The notes under the pieces were generated by a model. It worked only from the letters and a program-made list of their open reading frames with translations. It had not been told where the DNA came from and did not search any database. A stretch of DNA of 64,000 nucleotides from Streptomyces sp. NBC_00341 (GTDB lineage Bacteria; Actinomycetota; Actinomycetes; Streptomycetales; Streptomycetaceae): positions 6,324,001 to 6,388,000 of the forward strand of contig NZ_CP108002.1 in assembly GCF_041435055.1 (NCBI RefSeq). Direction: 5' to 3'. Within the stretch, counting starts at the first letter, position 1. Each line of letters opens with the position of its first letter. Both the position numbers and the translations under genes were made by a program. Positions 34,992 through 44,316 of this stretch are shown here, one piece after another.

Positions 34992-35030
34992 CCTCTTGCT
35001 GCACGAGACGGGGGCGAGAAAGGTAACGCA

Positions 35031-35801
35031 GTGGACACTCCGGCGCACGACCCCATCCACCCGCAGGGCGGATGGCCGGCCAATGAGCTAGAAGAAGTGC
35101 TGGGCGCCTCGCTCGGCAGCCCGGAGGCGGGCGGCCGGCTCGTGGAGGTGCTCGGGCGCAGCCACCTCTGGGTGCCCCTGCCCAACGGCGGCGGGCCGGA
35201 CTCCACCGACCTGGACCTGCCCACGCTGGAGATCGACGGCGGGGTGTACGTCCCCGTGTTCAGCTCCGAGCAGCAGTTCCTCAGCTGTGTCGGCACCCAT
35301 ATGTCCTTCACCGTGGCGCCCGCCGTCGAGTTCGCCCGGGGACTGCCCCCGCAGCTCGGCCTGGCGGTGAATCCGGGCGGCGCCGTCGGCATGCCGCTCC
35401 CGCCGCCCGCCGTGGCCGAACTCTGCCGGGCCGGACGCAGTGTGCTCGACGGACCGGCCAGCGGTGGCCGGGTCCGGCTCTACGAGCCGGACTGGAAGGA
35501 GGAGCCCGTCGACTTCCTCGCCGCCGCCGCCGACGAGTTCGCCCGGAGCGGTGTCGTGCTCAGCGCCCGCAGGACCCTCGCCAGCATCGAGGGCGGCGAC
35601 CCCGTCCTCTTCGTCGGCGTCGAGTTCTCGACCTGGGACGGCGCGGGGCGCAACGCCCCCATGGACGCGCTGGGCCTGGCGCTCGGCCGCGTCGAGCCGC
35701 CGTGGCCGGTCAACCTGGTCCTGCTCGACGTGGCGCAGGACCCGGTCGCCGACTGGATGCGTGCGCGGATCCGGCCGTTCTTCCAGCGCCCCGCCGAGTA
35801 G
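35031..35801 (+). CDS. SseB-like protein (first of a pair)
   Basis: A 256-residue cytoplasmic protein of the SseB family. The N-terminal domain (about 25-150) has LVEVLGRSHLWVPLP and GGVYVPVFSSEQQFLSC. The C-terminal SseB domain (about 150-250) has VFVGVEFSTWDG and PWPVNLVLLDVAQDPVADWM. In E. coli, extra SseB changes serine sensitivity, but its mechanism is unknown; in Streptomyces the family is also seen near secretion genes. It is notable that two SseB-like genes lie next to the serine/glycine block. GTG 35031 is preceded by GAAAGG. Confidence 0.85.
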   Translation: MDTPAHDPIHPQGGWPANELEEVLGASLGSPEAGGRLVEVLGRSHLWVPLPNGGGPDSTDLDLPTLEIDGGVYVPVFSSEQQFLSCVGTHMSFTVAPAVEFARGLPPQLGLAVNPGGAVGMPLPPPAVAELCRAGRSVLDGPASGGRVRLYEPDWKEEPVDFLAAAADEFARSGVVLSARRTLASIEGGDPVLFVGVEFSTWDGAGRNAPMDALGLALGRVEPPWPVNLVLLDVAQDPVADWMRARIRPFFQRPAE

Positions 35802-35968
35802 CGCGGCCCGGCCGCACCGGGGGGTGACGGCGGCGGACCATGGCGTCAAGTCGGTGTCATGACCGGCGCCTAAGCTGGTTTGATGGCTGGTGCCTCGGCA
35901 CCGCGCCGCACCCGTGTGCCCCGGGAGCGGCAGGCCGACACAGTGGATCGAAGAGGGGCGGGACCAGG

Positions 35969-36775
35969 GTGAGTGCGTCAGGCACCGCGGCGGCCGGGCG
36001 GGTCGAGAACATGCTGCGCCAAGTGACGCCCGGTCGCTACGACGCGTACGAGGCTCTGCTCCAGGCCCTGGCGGCCGACCGGATCTGGATGCTGCTCTGG
36101 CACGGCCGGTCCGGTTCGCCCGACGCCCAGTACGGCAACATGGAGGTCGAGGGCCTCGGCTACGCCCCCTGTGTCACCTCCGCCCAGGAGCTGGCCGCCA
36201 GCGGCTGGCACCGGGCCCACGAGGTGGTGGGCGGCCGCGACATCGCCCGCGCGCTGTTCCCCGACCGCTGGGGCATCTGGCTCAATCCGCACGCCCCGGG
36301 CGGCGGCGTGGGCATCCCCTGGCTCGACCTCCGCCGGATCGCCACCGGCCTCGACCGGATGCCCGCCGGTCCGCTGCGGATCAGCGACCCCGCCCTAGAG
36401 ACCCCGCAGTTCTACGCCCAGCTGACGCAGAACGCCCACCACACCCCGGCGGTCCGCTCGCTGCGCCGCGCCTGGGTGCAGCCCGCGCTCGGGGCGCCGT
36501 ATCTCGCCATCGGACTCGATCTGTACGACACGGGCCAGCCTTCCGTCGACGCGGTGCGCGCGATGATGCAGCAGTCGATCGGCGCGGTCCCGGAGGGGCT
36601 GCCGGTCTCCACCGTCGCCATGTCCGACGAGTACGACCCCGTCGCGATGTGGCTGCGGGCCAACTCCCGTCCGTTCTACGACCGCGAGTCGCACGCCCCG
36701 GCCGGCCGCAGTGGCGTCGTCGCTCCCGGTTACGGCTACCCGCAGGCACCCGGACCGGCTCCGCACACCTACTAG
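35969..36775 (+). CDS. SseB-like protein (second of a pair)
   Basis: A 268-residue relative of the preceding protein, with the C-terminal SseB pattern GAPYLAIGLDLYDTGQPSVDAVR and VSTVAMSDEYDPVAMWLRANSRPFYDR. The N-terminal half has RIWMLLWHGRSGSPDAQYGNMEV and GIWLNPHAPGGGVGIPWLDL. The tail is Gly/Pro/Tyr-rich and disordered. GTG 35969 follows GAGGGGCGGGACCAGG. A 167-nt gap separates it from the first copy, so it may have its own promoter. Confidence 0.85.
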   Translation: MSASGTAAAGRVENMLRQVTPGRYDAYEALLQALAADRIWMLLWHGRSGSPDAQYGNMEVEGLGYAPCVTSAQELAASGWHRAHEVVGGRDIARALFPDRWGIWLNPHAPGGGVGIPWLDLRRIATGLDRMPAGPLRISDPALETPQFYAQLTQNAHHTPAVRSLRRAWVQPALGAPYLAIGLDLYDTGQPSVDAVRAMMQQSIGAVPEGLPVSTVAMSDEYDPVAMWLRANSRPFYDRESHAPAGRSGVVAPGYGYPQAPGPAPHTY

Positions 36776-37245
36776 TGCGCCCGCCGGAGCGGACAAAGGT
36801 ATCTCCGGCGGACAAGGTGACCCTCCCGGTCACCCAAATCGCCACGCAATAACGCCTGTTGGGCGGCATGTCCGTTCTGGTGGATTAGCGGGCGAGTGGT
36901 CCGCTCACTCGATCCACCTGTCCGGATAACGGAAGCTCACTGACCGCATCACGTTTGAGCAAACATTCCCCGTCAGGTCTGGCGGGTGATCGCAACTGCG
37001 TTGAAGACTCCCGGCTAGTGGGGATCGTCGGCCCTTTGTACGAGGTTGCCCCGGCGGACATTCCGCAGACGCATTTCCGCACCCAGTACCGCACCGAGCA
37101 CCGCATCGAGTTTCCGCACAGAGTTCCGCACCGTTTTCGCACCGAGACGCCAGAAGCCGCGTGAACACGCGCGGCCCACAAGCGCCAGGCCGTTACCGCG
37201 GCGAGCAAGGGCCGGCCACCGCCGGCGGGAGGGGTCAAAGGCACT
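36776..37245. other. Gene-free region upstream of the peptide ABC operon
   Basis: 470 bp with no credible gene. It opens with a 9-bp hairpin (CCGCCGGAG 36781-36789 / CTCCGGCGG 36803-36811), the likely terminator of the SseB-like gene. GTTTG-AG-CAAAC lies at 36953-36964. A 12-bp periodic repeat fills 37061-37147. The stretch 36880-37060 is relatively AT-rich and is the best promoter candidate. Confidence 0.6.
37061..37147. repeat. Degenerate repeat with about 12-bp period
   Basis: Seven successive units centred on CCGCA or CGCAC: TTCCGCAGACGCA, TTTCCGCACCCA, GTACCGCACCGA, GCACCGCATCGA, GTTTCCGCACAGA, GTTCCGCACCGT, TTTCGCACCGAG. Ends 99 nt before the first ABC transporter gene. Confidence 0.65.
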
Positions 37246-38244
37246 GTGACCGCACCGATCGAGACCACCGGATCGGCTGCCGAGGCTCAGCCGGAGGCAG
37301 TACTCACGGGAGTCAAGCAGAGCCAGATCGAAGGCCGTTCGCTCGGGCAGATCGCCTGGTCGCGCTTCAAGCGCGACAAGGTGGCCGTCGCCGGCGGCAT
37401 CGTTGTCATCCTGCTGGTCCTGCTCGCCGTCCTCTCCAAGCCGATCCAGGCCGTCTTCGGTCTGGACCCCAACGAGTTCCACCAGGACCTCATCGACCCC
37501 GCGCTGCTGGCGCCCAAGGGCGACTGGGGCGGCATCAGCTGGAGCCATCCGCTCGGCGTCGAACCGCAGTACGGGCGCGACATCCTGTCCCGGATCATCG
37601 AGGGCTCCTGGGTCTCCCTCGTCGTCGCCGTCGGCGCCACCCTGCTCTCCGTGGTGATCGGCGTCTTCTTCGGCGTGGTCTCCGGGTTCTACGGCGGCTG
37701 GGTCGACACGGTCATCAGCCGCATGATGGACACCTTCCTGGCCTTCCCGCTGCTGCTGTTCGCGATCTCCATCTCGGCGGCGCTGCAGGACGGTGCGTTC
37801 GGTCTTGAAGGGCTGCCGCTGCGGCTCGCGGTACTGATCTTCGTGATCGGCTTCTTCAGCTGGCCGTACATGGGCCGTATCGTCCGGGCCCAGACGATGA
37901 GCCTGCGCAACCGCGAATTCGTCGAGGCGGCCCGCTCGTTGGGGGCCCGCGGCCCCTTCATCCTCTTCCGGGAGCTGCTGCCGAACCTGGTGGCGCCCAT
38001 CCTGGTCTACTCCACGCTGCTGATCCCTTCGAACATCCTCTTCGAGGCGGGTCTCAGCTACCTCGGGGTCGGTATCGCCCCGCCGCAGGCCTCCTGGGGC
38101 GGGATGCTCACGAACGCGATCGACTTCTACCAGAACGACCCGATGTACATGATCGTGCCAGGCGTGGCCATCTTCATCACGGTCCTGGCGTTCAACCTGC
38201 TGGGAGACGGGCTGCGTGATGCCCTCGACCCCCGTAGCAAATAG
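37246..38244 (+). CDS. Peptide ABC transporter permease (DppC/OppC type)
   Basis: A 332-residue inner-membrane permease with an N-terminal cytoplasmic arm and about six helices (GGIVVILLVLLAVLSKPI, SLVVAVGATLLSVVIGVFFG and others). The coupling loop EAARSLGARGPFILFRELLPN matches the EAA motif that contacts the ATPases, and HPLGVEPQYGRDILSR is the OppC-type signature. Pairs with the permease at 40229. It is the first gene of the five-gene set, an unusual place for the C permease, ahead of the binding protein. GTG 37246 follows GGGAGGGG by about 11 nt. Confidence 0.92.
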   Translation: MTAPIETTGSAAEAQPEAVLTGVKQSQIEGRSLGQIAWSRFKRDKVAVAGGIVVILLVLLAVLSKPIQAVFGLDPNEFHQDLIDPALLAPKGDWGGISWSHPLGVEPQYGRDILSRIIEGSWVSLVVAVGATLLSVVIGVFFGVVSGFYGGWVDTVISRMMDTFLAFPLLLFAISISAALQDGAFGLEGLPLRLAVLIFVIGFFSWPYMGRIVRAQTMSLRNREFVEAARSLGARGPFILFRELLPNLVAPILVYSTLLIPSNILFEAGLSYLGVGIAPPQASWGGMLTNAIDFYQNDPMYMIVPGVAIFITVLAFNLLGDGLRDALDPRSK

Positions 38245-38315
38245 GTCCCAAGGGCGCTCGTCACAATGACGTGCGACATGCCATGGCAACCATCGATTGA
38301 GGGGAATTTCCTCAG

Positions 38316-40079
38316 GTGAAGACCAGTAAAACGACAGCGGTGGTTGCCACGGCTGTGGTCCTGATGCTGGGCGCGTCCGCGTGCAGCGGCTCCGACGACG
38401 ACAACGGCGGCGGCGGGGGCGGCAAGGGCTCCGGCGCCACCGACGCCGCGCTGACGTCGGTCGTCAACAAGTCGGACAAGAAGGGCGGGACCGTCAAGAT
38501 CGAGCTCTCCGACGAGCCCGACTCCCTCGACCCCGGCAACACGTATTACGGCTGGGTGCAGAACCTCTCCCGCCTGTACGGCCGCACCCTGACATCGTTC
38601 AAGCCGGCTGCGGGCAAGGACGGCCTGGAGGTCGTCCCGGACCTCGCGGAGGGCCTCGGCAAGGCGAGCGCGGACGCCAAGACCTGGACGTACACGCTGA
38701 AGAAGGGTCTCAAGTTCGAGGACGGGACCCCGATCACCTCGAAGGACGTCAAGTACGCCGTCGAGCGCTCCAACTTCGCGCCGGAGGCCCTGTCCAACGG
38801 CCCGACGTACTTCAAGGCGCACCTCGCGGGCGGCGACAAGTACAAGGGCCCGTACAAGGACAAGAGCGCGGGCGGCATCTCCTCCATCGAGACGCCGGAC
38901 GACACCACGATCGTCTTCAAGCTGAAGGACCCCTTCGCGGACTTCGACTACCTGGCGACCTTCTCGCAGACGGCCCCCGTGCCGGCGTCGAAGGACAAGG
39001 GTGCCGACTACGTGAAGCACATCGTGTCCTCGGGCCCGTACAAGTTCGAGTCGTACGACGAGGGCCGCGGCGCGACCCTCGTGCGCAACTCCAACTGGGA
39101 CCCGAAGACCGACCCGAACCGTCCGGCCCTGCCGGACAAGGTGACGATCCGCTTCAAGGTGAAGCAGGAGACGGTCGACAACAACCTGATCTCCGACAAC
39201 ATCACCGTTGACGGCGGCGGCACCGGTGTCGCTCCGGCCACCCAGCCGGACGTGATCACCAAGCCCGACCTGAAGAAGCAGACGGACAACTCGTACGCGG
39301 GCGCCACCTCGTACATCGGTCTGAACGTCAACGTGGCCCCGTTCGACAACATCCACTGCCGCAAGGCCGTCCAGTGGGGCCTCGACAAGGCGTCGGTCCA
39401 GATTGCCCAGGGTGGCGACCCCAAGGGTGACGTCGCGACGACCCTGCTGCCGCCGACCGTCAACGGCTACAGCAAGTTCGACCTGTACGAGTCCGCCGGC
39501 CACAAGGGCGACGAGGCCAAGGCCAAGGACGAGCTGAAGCAGTGCGGCAAGCCGAAGGGCTTCGACACCAAGATCTCGGCCCGCTCCGACCGCCCCGCCG
39601 AGATGTCCATGGTCACCGCGGTGCAGGCCTCGCTCAAGAAGATCGGCATCAACGCCGAGATCAAGAGCTTCCCGGCCGGTAAGTACTTCTCGAACTTCGC
39701 GGGCAACCCGAGCTACGTGCACGCGAACAAGCTCGGCATGATCATGAGCGCCTGGGGTGCCGACTGGCCGACCGGCTTCGGCTTCCTGGACCAGATCATC
39801 AACGGCTCGGCCATCAAGCCGTCCGGTGGCAACAACGTCCAGGAACTGAACGACCCGAAGATCAACAAGCTGCTCAACGAGGGCATCGCCAACACCGACA
39901 CCGCCGCCCGTGAGAAGGCGTGGGGCGACGTCGACAAGGCCGTGGCCGAAGGCGCGACCGCCGTGCCGCTGATCTACCGCAAGAACCTGCTGCTCCGGCC
40001 GAAGTCCGCGACCAACGTCACGGTCACCCAGGCCTACCTCGGCATGTACGACTACGTGCTGATGGGTTCCGCCAAGTAG
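38316..40079 (+). CDS. Peptide ABC transporter substrate-binding lipoprotein (family 5)
   Basis: A 587-residue extracellular lipoprotein. Signal peptide MKTSKTTAVVATAVVLML then lipobox ASAC (about 20-23), an Asp/Gly-rich linker and the SBP-5 domain (GGTVKIELSDEPDSLDPGNT, DGTPITSKDVKYAVERSNF, ATSYIGLNVNVAPFDNIHCR). It binds oligo- or dipeptides for the two permeases. GTG 38316 lies after GAGGGGAATTTCCTCAG. A very stable hairpin follows the gene inside the operon, as expected when the binding protein is needed in excess over the membrane parts. Confidence 0.95.
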   Translation: MKTSKTTAVVATAVVLMLGASACSGSDDDNGGGGGGKGSGATDAALTSVVNKSDKKGGTVKIELSDEPDSLDPGNTYYGWVQNLSRLYGRTLTSFKPAAGKDGLEVVPDLAEGLGKASADAKTWTYTLKKGLKFEDGTPITSKDVKYAVERSNFAPEALSNGPTYFKAHLAGGDKYKGPYKDKSAGGISSIETPDDTTIVFKLKDPFADFDYLATFSQTAPVPASKDKGADYVKHIVSSGPYKFESYDEGRGATLVRNSNWDPKTDPNRPALPDKVTIRFKVKQETVDNNLISDNITVDGGGTGVAPATQPDVITKPDLKKQTDNSYAGATSYIGLNVNVAPFDNIHCRKAVQWGLDKASVQIAQGGDPKGDVATTLLPPTVNGYSKFDLYESAGHKGDEAKAKDELKQCGKPKGFDTKISARSDRPAEMSMVTAVQASLKKIGINAEIKSFPAGKYFSNFAGNPSYVHANKLGMIMSAWGADWPTGFGFLDQIINGSAIKPSGGNNVQELNDPKINKLLNEGIANTDTAAREKAWGDVDKAVAEGATAVPLIYRKNLLLRPKSATNVTVTQAYLGMYDYVLMGSAK

Positions 40080-40087
40080 GTACGGCC

Positions 40088-40130
40088 CCGCTCCCCGGGC
40101 CGCGCGCACACGGCGCGGCCCGGGGAGCGG
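40088..40130 (+). terminator. Intra-operon hairpin after the binding-protein gene
   Basis: Perfect 18-bp inverted repeat CCGCTCCCCGGGCCGCGC / GCGCGGCCCGGGGAGCGG with a 7-nt loop, 8 nt after the stop codon and 98 nt before the next permease gene. It probably blocks 3' decay or partly ends transcription. Confidence 0.75.
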
Positions 40131-40228
40131 CCCCCCGGGCCCCCAGAAATGTCCTGAAAGGCAGGTGAAGGCACGGTGTCCGACCGCACGGGTCACCCCC
40201 GGCAGACAGATACCGGCGCCGGATAGCT

Positions 40229-41239
40229 GTGGCTGCGTACATCATCCGACGCGTCTTCGGCGCGGTACTGCTGCTGTTGATCGTCAGCGCAGTCACCTTC
40301 GCGATCTTCTTCCTCGTCCCCCGGCTCGCCGGGCAGACGATGGACCAACTGGCGGCCCAGTACGTGGGCAAGGACGCCAATCCGCAGTCCATCCTCGCGG
40401 TCAAACAGAACCTCGGCCTCGACCAGCCGCTGTACGAGCAGTTCTGGCACTTCATCAAGCAGATCTTCGTCGGCGCGGACTACACGTTCGGCCCCGAGGT
40501 CTCGCACTGCGGTGCCCCCTGCTTCGGCTTCTCCTTCAAGAACCACGTCGAGGTCTGGCCCGAGCTGACCGCACGTATCCCGGTCACCTTCTCGCTGGCC
40601 ATCGGTGCCGCGGTGATCTGGCTGATCAGCGGTGTGGCGATCGGTGTCGTCTCCGCGCTCAAGCGGGGTTCGCTCCTCGACCGCTTCTTCATGGCCGTCG
40701 CCCTCGCCGGTGTCTCGCTGCCGATCTTCTTCACCGGCATGCTCGCGCTCGGCGTGTTCACCGTGCAGTGGCCCGTCTGGGAGAACATCACCTACGTCCC
40801 GTTCACGGACAATCCGCTGGAATGGGCCTGGAACCTGCTGATCCCATGGTGCTCGCTGGCCTTCCTCTACTCCGCGCTCTACGCCCGCATCACCAGAGCC
40901 GGGATGCTGGAGACCATGGGTGAGGACTACATCCGTACGGCCCGCGCCAAGGGTCTGAAGGAGAACGTGATCATCGGGAAGCACGGTCTGCGGGCCGCGC
41001 TCACCCCGATCGTCACCATCTTCGGCATGGACTTCGGCCTGCTGGTCGGCGGCGCGGTCATCACCGAGCAGGTGTTCTCGTTCCAGGGCCTCGGCTTCTA
41101 CGCCATCGACGGGGTCCGGGGCAACGACCTGCCCATCGTGATGGGCGTGACGCTCATCGCGGCCTTCTTCATCGTCGTCTGCAATCTGCTGGTGGACCTG
41201 GTGTACGCCGCCATCGACCCCAGGGTGAGGTACTCGTGA
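40229..41239 (+). CDS. Peptide ABC transporter permease (DppB/OppB type)
   Basis: A 336-residue permease with about six helices. AAYIIRRVFGAVLLLLIVSAVTF is the classic OppB N-terminus, NLGLDQPLYEQFW the conserved periplasmic-side segment, and EDYIRTARAKGLKENVIIGKHGLR the EAA coupling loop. An insertion of about 30 residues with two Cys (SHCGAPCFGF) in the first external loop is unusual and could form a disulfide outside the cell. Its stop overlaps the following ATPase gene as GTGA. Confidence 0.93.
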   Translation: MAAYIIRRVFGAVLLLLIVSAVTFAIFFLVPRLAGQTMDQLAAQYVGKDANPQSILAVKQNLGLDQPLYEQFWHFIKQIFVGADYTFGPEVSHCGAPCFGFSFKNHVEVWPELTARIPVTFSLAIGAAVIWLISGVAIGVVSALKRGSLLDRFFMAVALAGVSLPIFFTGMLALGVFTVQWPVWENITYVPFTDNPLEWAWNLLIPWCSLAFLYSALYARITRAGMLETMGEDYIRTARAKGLKENVIIGKHGLRAALTPIVTIFGMDFGLLVGGAVITEQVFSFQGLGFYAIDGVRGNDLPIVMGVTLIAAFFIVVCNLLVDLVYAAIDPRVRYS

Positions 41240-42324
41240 CCGAGGTTTCCAAGTCACAGACAGCGGCGGCCGGCAAGCCCGCCGCCGCGCGGGCCGCCGA
41301 CGAGGCCTTCCTCTCCGTACGGGACCTGCGCATCCACTTCAAGACGGACGACGGCCTGGTCAAGTCGGTCGACGGCGTCAGCTTCGACGTGAAGCCCGGA
41401 CAGACCCTCGGCATCGTGGGCGAGTCCGGCTCGGGCAAGTCCGTCACCTCGCTCGGCGTGATGGGCCTGCACCGCACGGCCCCCAACGCCCGTATCTCCG
41501 GCGAGGTCTGGCTGGACGGCGAGGAGCTGATCGGCGCGTCCGACGACCGGGTGCGCGCCCTGCGCGGCCGCAAGATGGCCATGATCTTCCAGGATCCGCT
41601 CTCCGCGATGCACCCGTACTTCACGGTCGGCGGGCAGATCGTCGAGGCGTACCGGGTCCACAACAAGGTCAGCAAGAAGATCGCGCGCACCCGCGCCATC
41701 GAGATGCTCGACCGGGTCGGCATCCCCGAGCCGCACAAGCGGGTCGACTCCCACCCGCACGAGTTCTCCGGCGGTATGCGCCAGCGCGCCATGATCGCGA
41801 TGGCCCTGGTCAACAACCCGGAACTGCTCATCGCGGACGAGCCGACCACCGCCCTGGACGTCACCGTCCAGGCGCAGATCCTGGACCTGATCCGGGACCT
41901 GCAGAAGGAGTTCGGCTCCGCCGTCATCATGATCACCCATGACCTCGGGGTGGTCGCGGAGATGGCCGACGAGCTCCTGGTGATGTACGGCGGCCGGTGC
42001 ATCGAGCGCGGTTCGGCGGAGAAGGTCTTCTACGAGCCCCAGCACCCGTACACCTGGGGTCTGCTCACCTCGATGCCGCGCATCGACCGTGAGGAGACCG
42101 ACCGGCTGATCCCCGTCAAGGGCCAGCCGCCGTCGCTGATCAACGTCCCGGACGGCTGTGCGTTCAACCCGCGCTGCCCGTACGCGGACATCCCCAAGGA
42201 CGACGTCACCCGCACGACGCGCCCCGAGCTGGAGCAGGTCGGTGACGGACACTTCGCCGCCTGCCACATGGCACCGGAGGAGCGGTCCCGGATCTGGACC
42301 GAACAGATTGCGCCGAAGCTGTGA
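41236..42324 (+). CDS. Peptide ABC transporter ATP-binding protein (DppD/OppD type)
   Basis: A 362-residue ATPase. Walker [10 protein letters not shown], signature [15 protein letters not shown], Walker [15 protein letters not shown] and the His switch in [12 protein letters not shown] are all present. The C-terminal oligopeptide extension [12 protein letters not shown] has the cysteines typical of OppD/F. Starts with GTG overlapping the permease stop by 4 nt and ends overlapping the next ATPase gene by 4 nt, so the three are co-translated. Confidence 0.95.
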   Translation: MTEVSKSQTAAAGKPAAARAADEAFLSVRDLRIHFKTDDGLVKSVDGVSFDVKPGQTLGIVGESGSGKSVTSLGVMGLHRTAPNARISGEVWLDGEELIGASDDRVRALRGRKMAMIFQDPLSAMHPYFTVGGQIVEAYRVHNKVSKKIARTRAIEMLDRVGIPEPHKRVDSHPHEFSGGMRQRAMIAMALVNNPELLIADEPTTALDVTVQAQILDLIRDLQKEFGSAVIMITHDLGVVAEMADELLVMYGGRCIERGSAEKVFYEPQHPYTWGLLTSMPRIDREETDRLIPVKGQPPSLINVPDGCAFNPRCPYADIPKDDVTRTTRPELEQVGDGHFAACHMAPEERSRIWTEQIAPKL

Positions 42325-43574
42325 GCGATCCGAGTGATGTGAGCGACGTGAGTGACGTGAGCGAGAAGAAGAATTCCCCGGTGCTGGAGAAGGACGTGAC
42401 GATCCCCGAGCAGGCCACCGACTCGCGCGAGCCGTTGCTCAGGGTCGAGGGCCTGGTCAAGCACTTCCCGATCCGCAAGGGACTGCTCGGCCGGCAGGTC
42501 GCCGCGGTCAAGGCCGTCGACGGCATCGGCTTCGAGGTGTTCCCGGGGGAGACCCTGGGCGTCGTGGGCGAGTCCGGCTGCGGCAAGTCGACGATGGGCC
42601 GGCTGATCACCCGGCTGATCGAACCGACCGGCGGCAAGGTCGAGTTCGAGGGCCGCGACATCACGCACCTGTCCATGGGCAAGATGCGGCCGATGCGGCG
42701 CGACGTCCAGATGATCTTCCAGGACCCGTACTCCTCGCTGAACCCGCGGCACACGATCGGCACGATCGTCAGCGCGCCGTTCAAGCTGCAGGGCGTCGAG
42801 CCCGAGGGCGGTCTCAAGAAGCACGTGCAGGAGCTCTTGTCGCTGGTCGGGCTCAGCCCCGAGCACTACAACCGCTACCCGCACGAGTTCTCCGGCGGGC
42901 AGCGCCAGCGCATCGGCATCGCCCGCGCGCTCGCCCTGCGCCCGAAGCTCGTCGTCGCCGACGAACCGGTCTCCGCGCTGGACGTGTCGATCCAGGCGCA
43001 GGTGGTCAACCTGCTCGACGACCTCCAGGACGAGCTGGGCCTCACGTACGTGATCATCGCGCACGACCTGTCGGTCATCCGCCATGTCTCGGACCGGATC
43101 GCGGTCATGTACCTGGGCAAGATCGTCGAGCTGGCGGACCGCAAGTCGCTGTACTCGGCACCGATGCACCCGTACACCAAGGCCCTGATGTCCGCGGTGC
43201 CGGTGCCGGACCCCCGTCGGCGCGGGGTGAAGAGCGAGCGCATCCTGCTCAAGGGCGATGTGCCCTCACCGATCTCGCCGCCCAGCGGCTGCCGGTTCCA
43301 CACCCGGTGCTGGAAGGCGACGGAGATCTGCAAGACGCAGGAACCGCCGCTGATCGCGCTCAAGACCGGCCACCAGGTCGCCTGCCACCACCCGGAGAAC
43401 GCCCCGGACCAGGCGCCCGGAGAGCAGCCTGCCGTGGCCCGGGAAACGGTCGAACTGATCACGCCGGCCAAGCCGGACAGCTCCGCGGAGAAGCCGTCCA
43501 AGACCCTCACCGAACCCACCGAGGGGGACGCCGCAACACCCTCGGAGACGGCGGAGGACAGCCCCAAGGAGTAG
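42321..43574 (+). CDS. Peptide ABC transporter ATP-binding protein (DppF/OppF type)
   Basis: A 417-residue ATPase with Walker [14 protein letters not shown], signature [15 protein letters not shown], Walker [15 protein letters not shown], His switch IAHDLSVI and the C-terminal [15 protein letters not shown]. It has a 30-residue N-terminal extension built from 9-bp repeats and a Thr/Ser/Glu-rich C-terminal tail of about 60 residues absent from typical OppF. Four in-frame GTG codons (42321, 42339, 42348, 42357) make the exact start uncertain; I take the first because it overlaps the preceding stop. Confidence 0.93.
   Translation: MSDPSDVSDVSDVSEKKNSPVLEKDVTIPEQATDSREPLLRVEGLVKHFPIRKGLLGRQVAAVKAVDGIGFEVFPGETLGVVGESGCGKSTMGRLITRLIEPTGGKVEFEGRDITHLSMGKMRPMRRDVQMIFQDPYSSLNPRHTIGTIVSAPFKLQGVEPEGGLKKHVQELLSLVGLSPEHYNRYPHEFSGGQRQRIGIARALALRPKLVVADEPVSALDVSIQAQVVNLLDDLQDELGLTYVIIAHDLSVIRHVSDRIAVMYLGKIVELADRKSLYSAPMHPYTKALMSAVPVPDPRRRGVKSERILLKGDVPSPISPPSGCRFHTRCWKATEICKTQEPPLIALKTGHQVACHHPENAPDQAPGEQPAVARETVELITPAKPDSSAEKPSKTLTEPTEGDAATPSETAEDSPKE
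42339..42365 (+). repeat. 9-bp tandem repeats at the oppF-type gene start
   Basis: GTGAGCGAC, GTGAGTGAC, GTGAGCGAG in frame, each beginning with a possible GTG start codon; they encode VSD-VSD-VSE. Confidence 0.8.
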
Positions 43575-43592
43575 GACCGGCACAATTGCCCG

Positions 43593-44252
43593 GTGCTCAA
43601 CGAACTGTTCACGCCCACCGTCCAGCATGCGCTCGACATCGTCGGGATCTTCGTCTTCGCGATCTCCGGCGCTCTGCTCGCCGTACGCAAGAACTTCGAT
43701 GTCTTCGGCATCGCGGTACTCGCTGAGGTCACCGCGCTGGGCGGGGGGCTGTTCCGTGACATGATCATCGGCGCGGTGCCGCCGGCCGCCTTCACGGACC
43801 TCGGGTACTTCACCACCCCGCTGCTCGCCGCCGGTCTGGTCTTCTTCCTGCATCCGCACGTCGAACGGATCCAGGTCGGCATCAACGTCTTCGACGCGGC
43901 CGGGCTCGGCCTCTTCTGCGTCACCGGGACGGTCAAGGCGTACGACTACGGCCTCGGCCTGACCGCCTCGGCGGCGCTCGGGCTGGCCACCGCGGTCGGC
44001 GGCGGTGTGCTGCGGGACGTGCTCGCCAACGAGGTTCCCTCGCTGCTGCGCTGGGACCGCGACCTGTACGCGGTGCCCGCGATCGTGGGGGCCGCGATGA
44101 TCGTGCTCTGCATCCGCTTCGACGCGCTCAACGCCTTCACCAGCGGGGCCGCGGTGATCACGGCGTTCGTGCTGCGGCTGCTGGCGCTGCGCTACCACTG
44201 GCGGGCCCCGCGCGCCTACAACCGCCGCTCGGCCACGGCCGATGAGGGATAG
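43593..44252 (+). CDS. TRIC-like channel / UPF0126 membrane protein
   Basis: A 219-residue membrane protein with about seven helices made of two related halves. Each half carries the family GGG-LRD motif: TALGGGLFRDMIIG and TAVGGGVLRDVLAN. Bacterial relatives are homologues of trimeric intracellular cation channels and conduct monovalent cations. GTG 43593 lies 18 nt after the ATPase stop, with CACAAT 6 nt before it and no Shine-Dalgarno, so it may be read from a leaderless mRNA as well as by read-through. Confidence 0.85.
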   Translation: MLNELFTPTVQHALDIVGIFVFAISGALLAVRKNFDVFGIAVLAEVTALGGGLFRDMIIGAVPPAAFTDLGYFTTPLLAAGLVFFLHPHVERIQVGINVFDAAGLGLFCVTGTVKAYDYGLGLTASAALGLATAVGGGVLRDVLANEVPSLLRWDRDLYAVPAIVGAAMIVLCIRFDALNAFTSGAAVITAFVLRLLALRYHWRAPRAYNRRSATADEG

Positions 44253-44301
44253 CGCGGGGTGTCCGGCGTCTCACCATCCGGAAAAAGCTACCGCTCAGTA
44301 A

Positions 44302-44307
44302 TACAAT
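44302..44307 (+). promoter_or_regulatory. Good -10 element before the thioesterase gene
   Basis: TACAAT, 9 nt before the GTG at 44317, in a locally AT-rich stretch. The transcript would have almost no leader if the GTG is the start. Confidence 0.5.
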
Positions 44308-44316
44308 CGGTGTACC

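Noticed and set aside
37061..37147. CRISPR array
   Set aside because: The units are only 12-13 bp, adjoin without spacers and are degenerate; no cas gene is present.
36885..37268. 127-codon minus-strand open frame upstream of the transporter operon
   Set aside because: It crosses the promoter-like region and the repeat, has no Shine-Dalgarno and an unusual Cys/Arg-rich composition.
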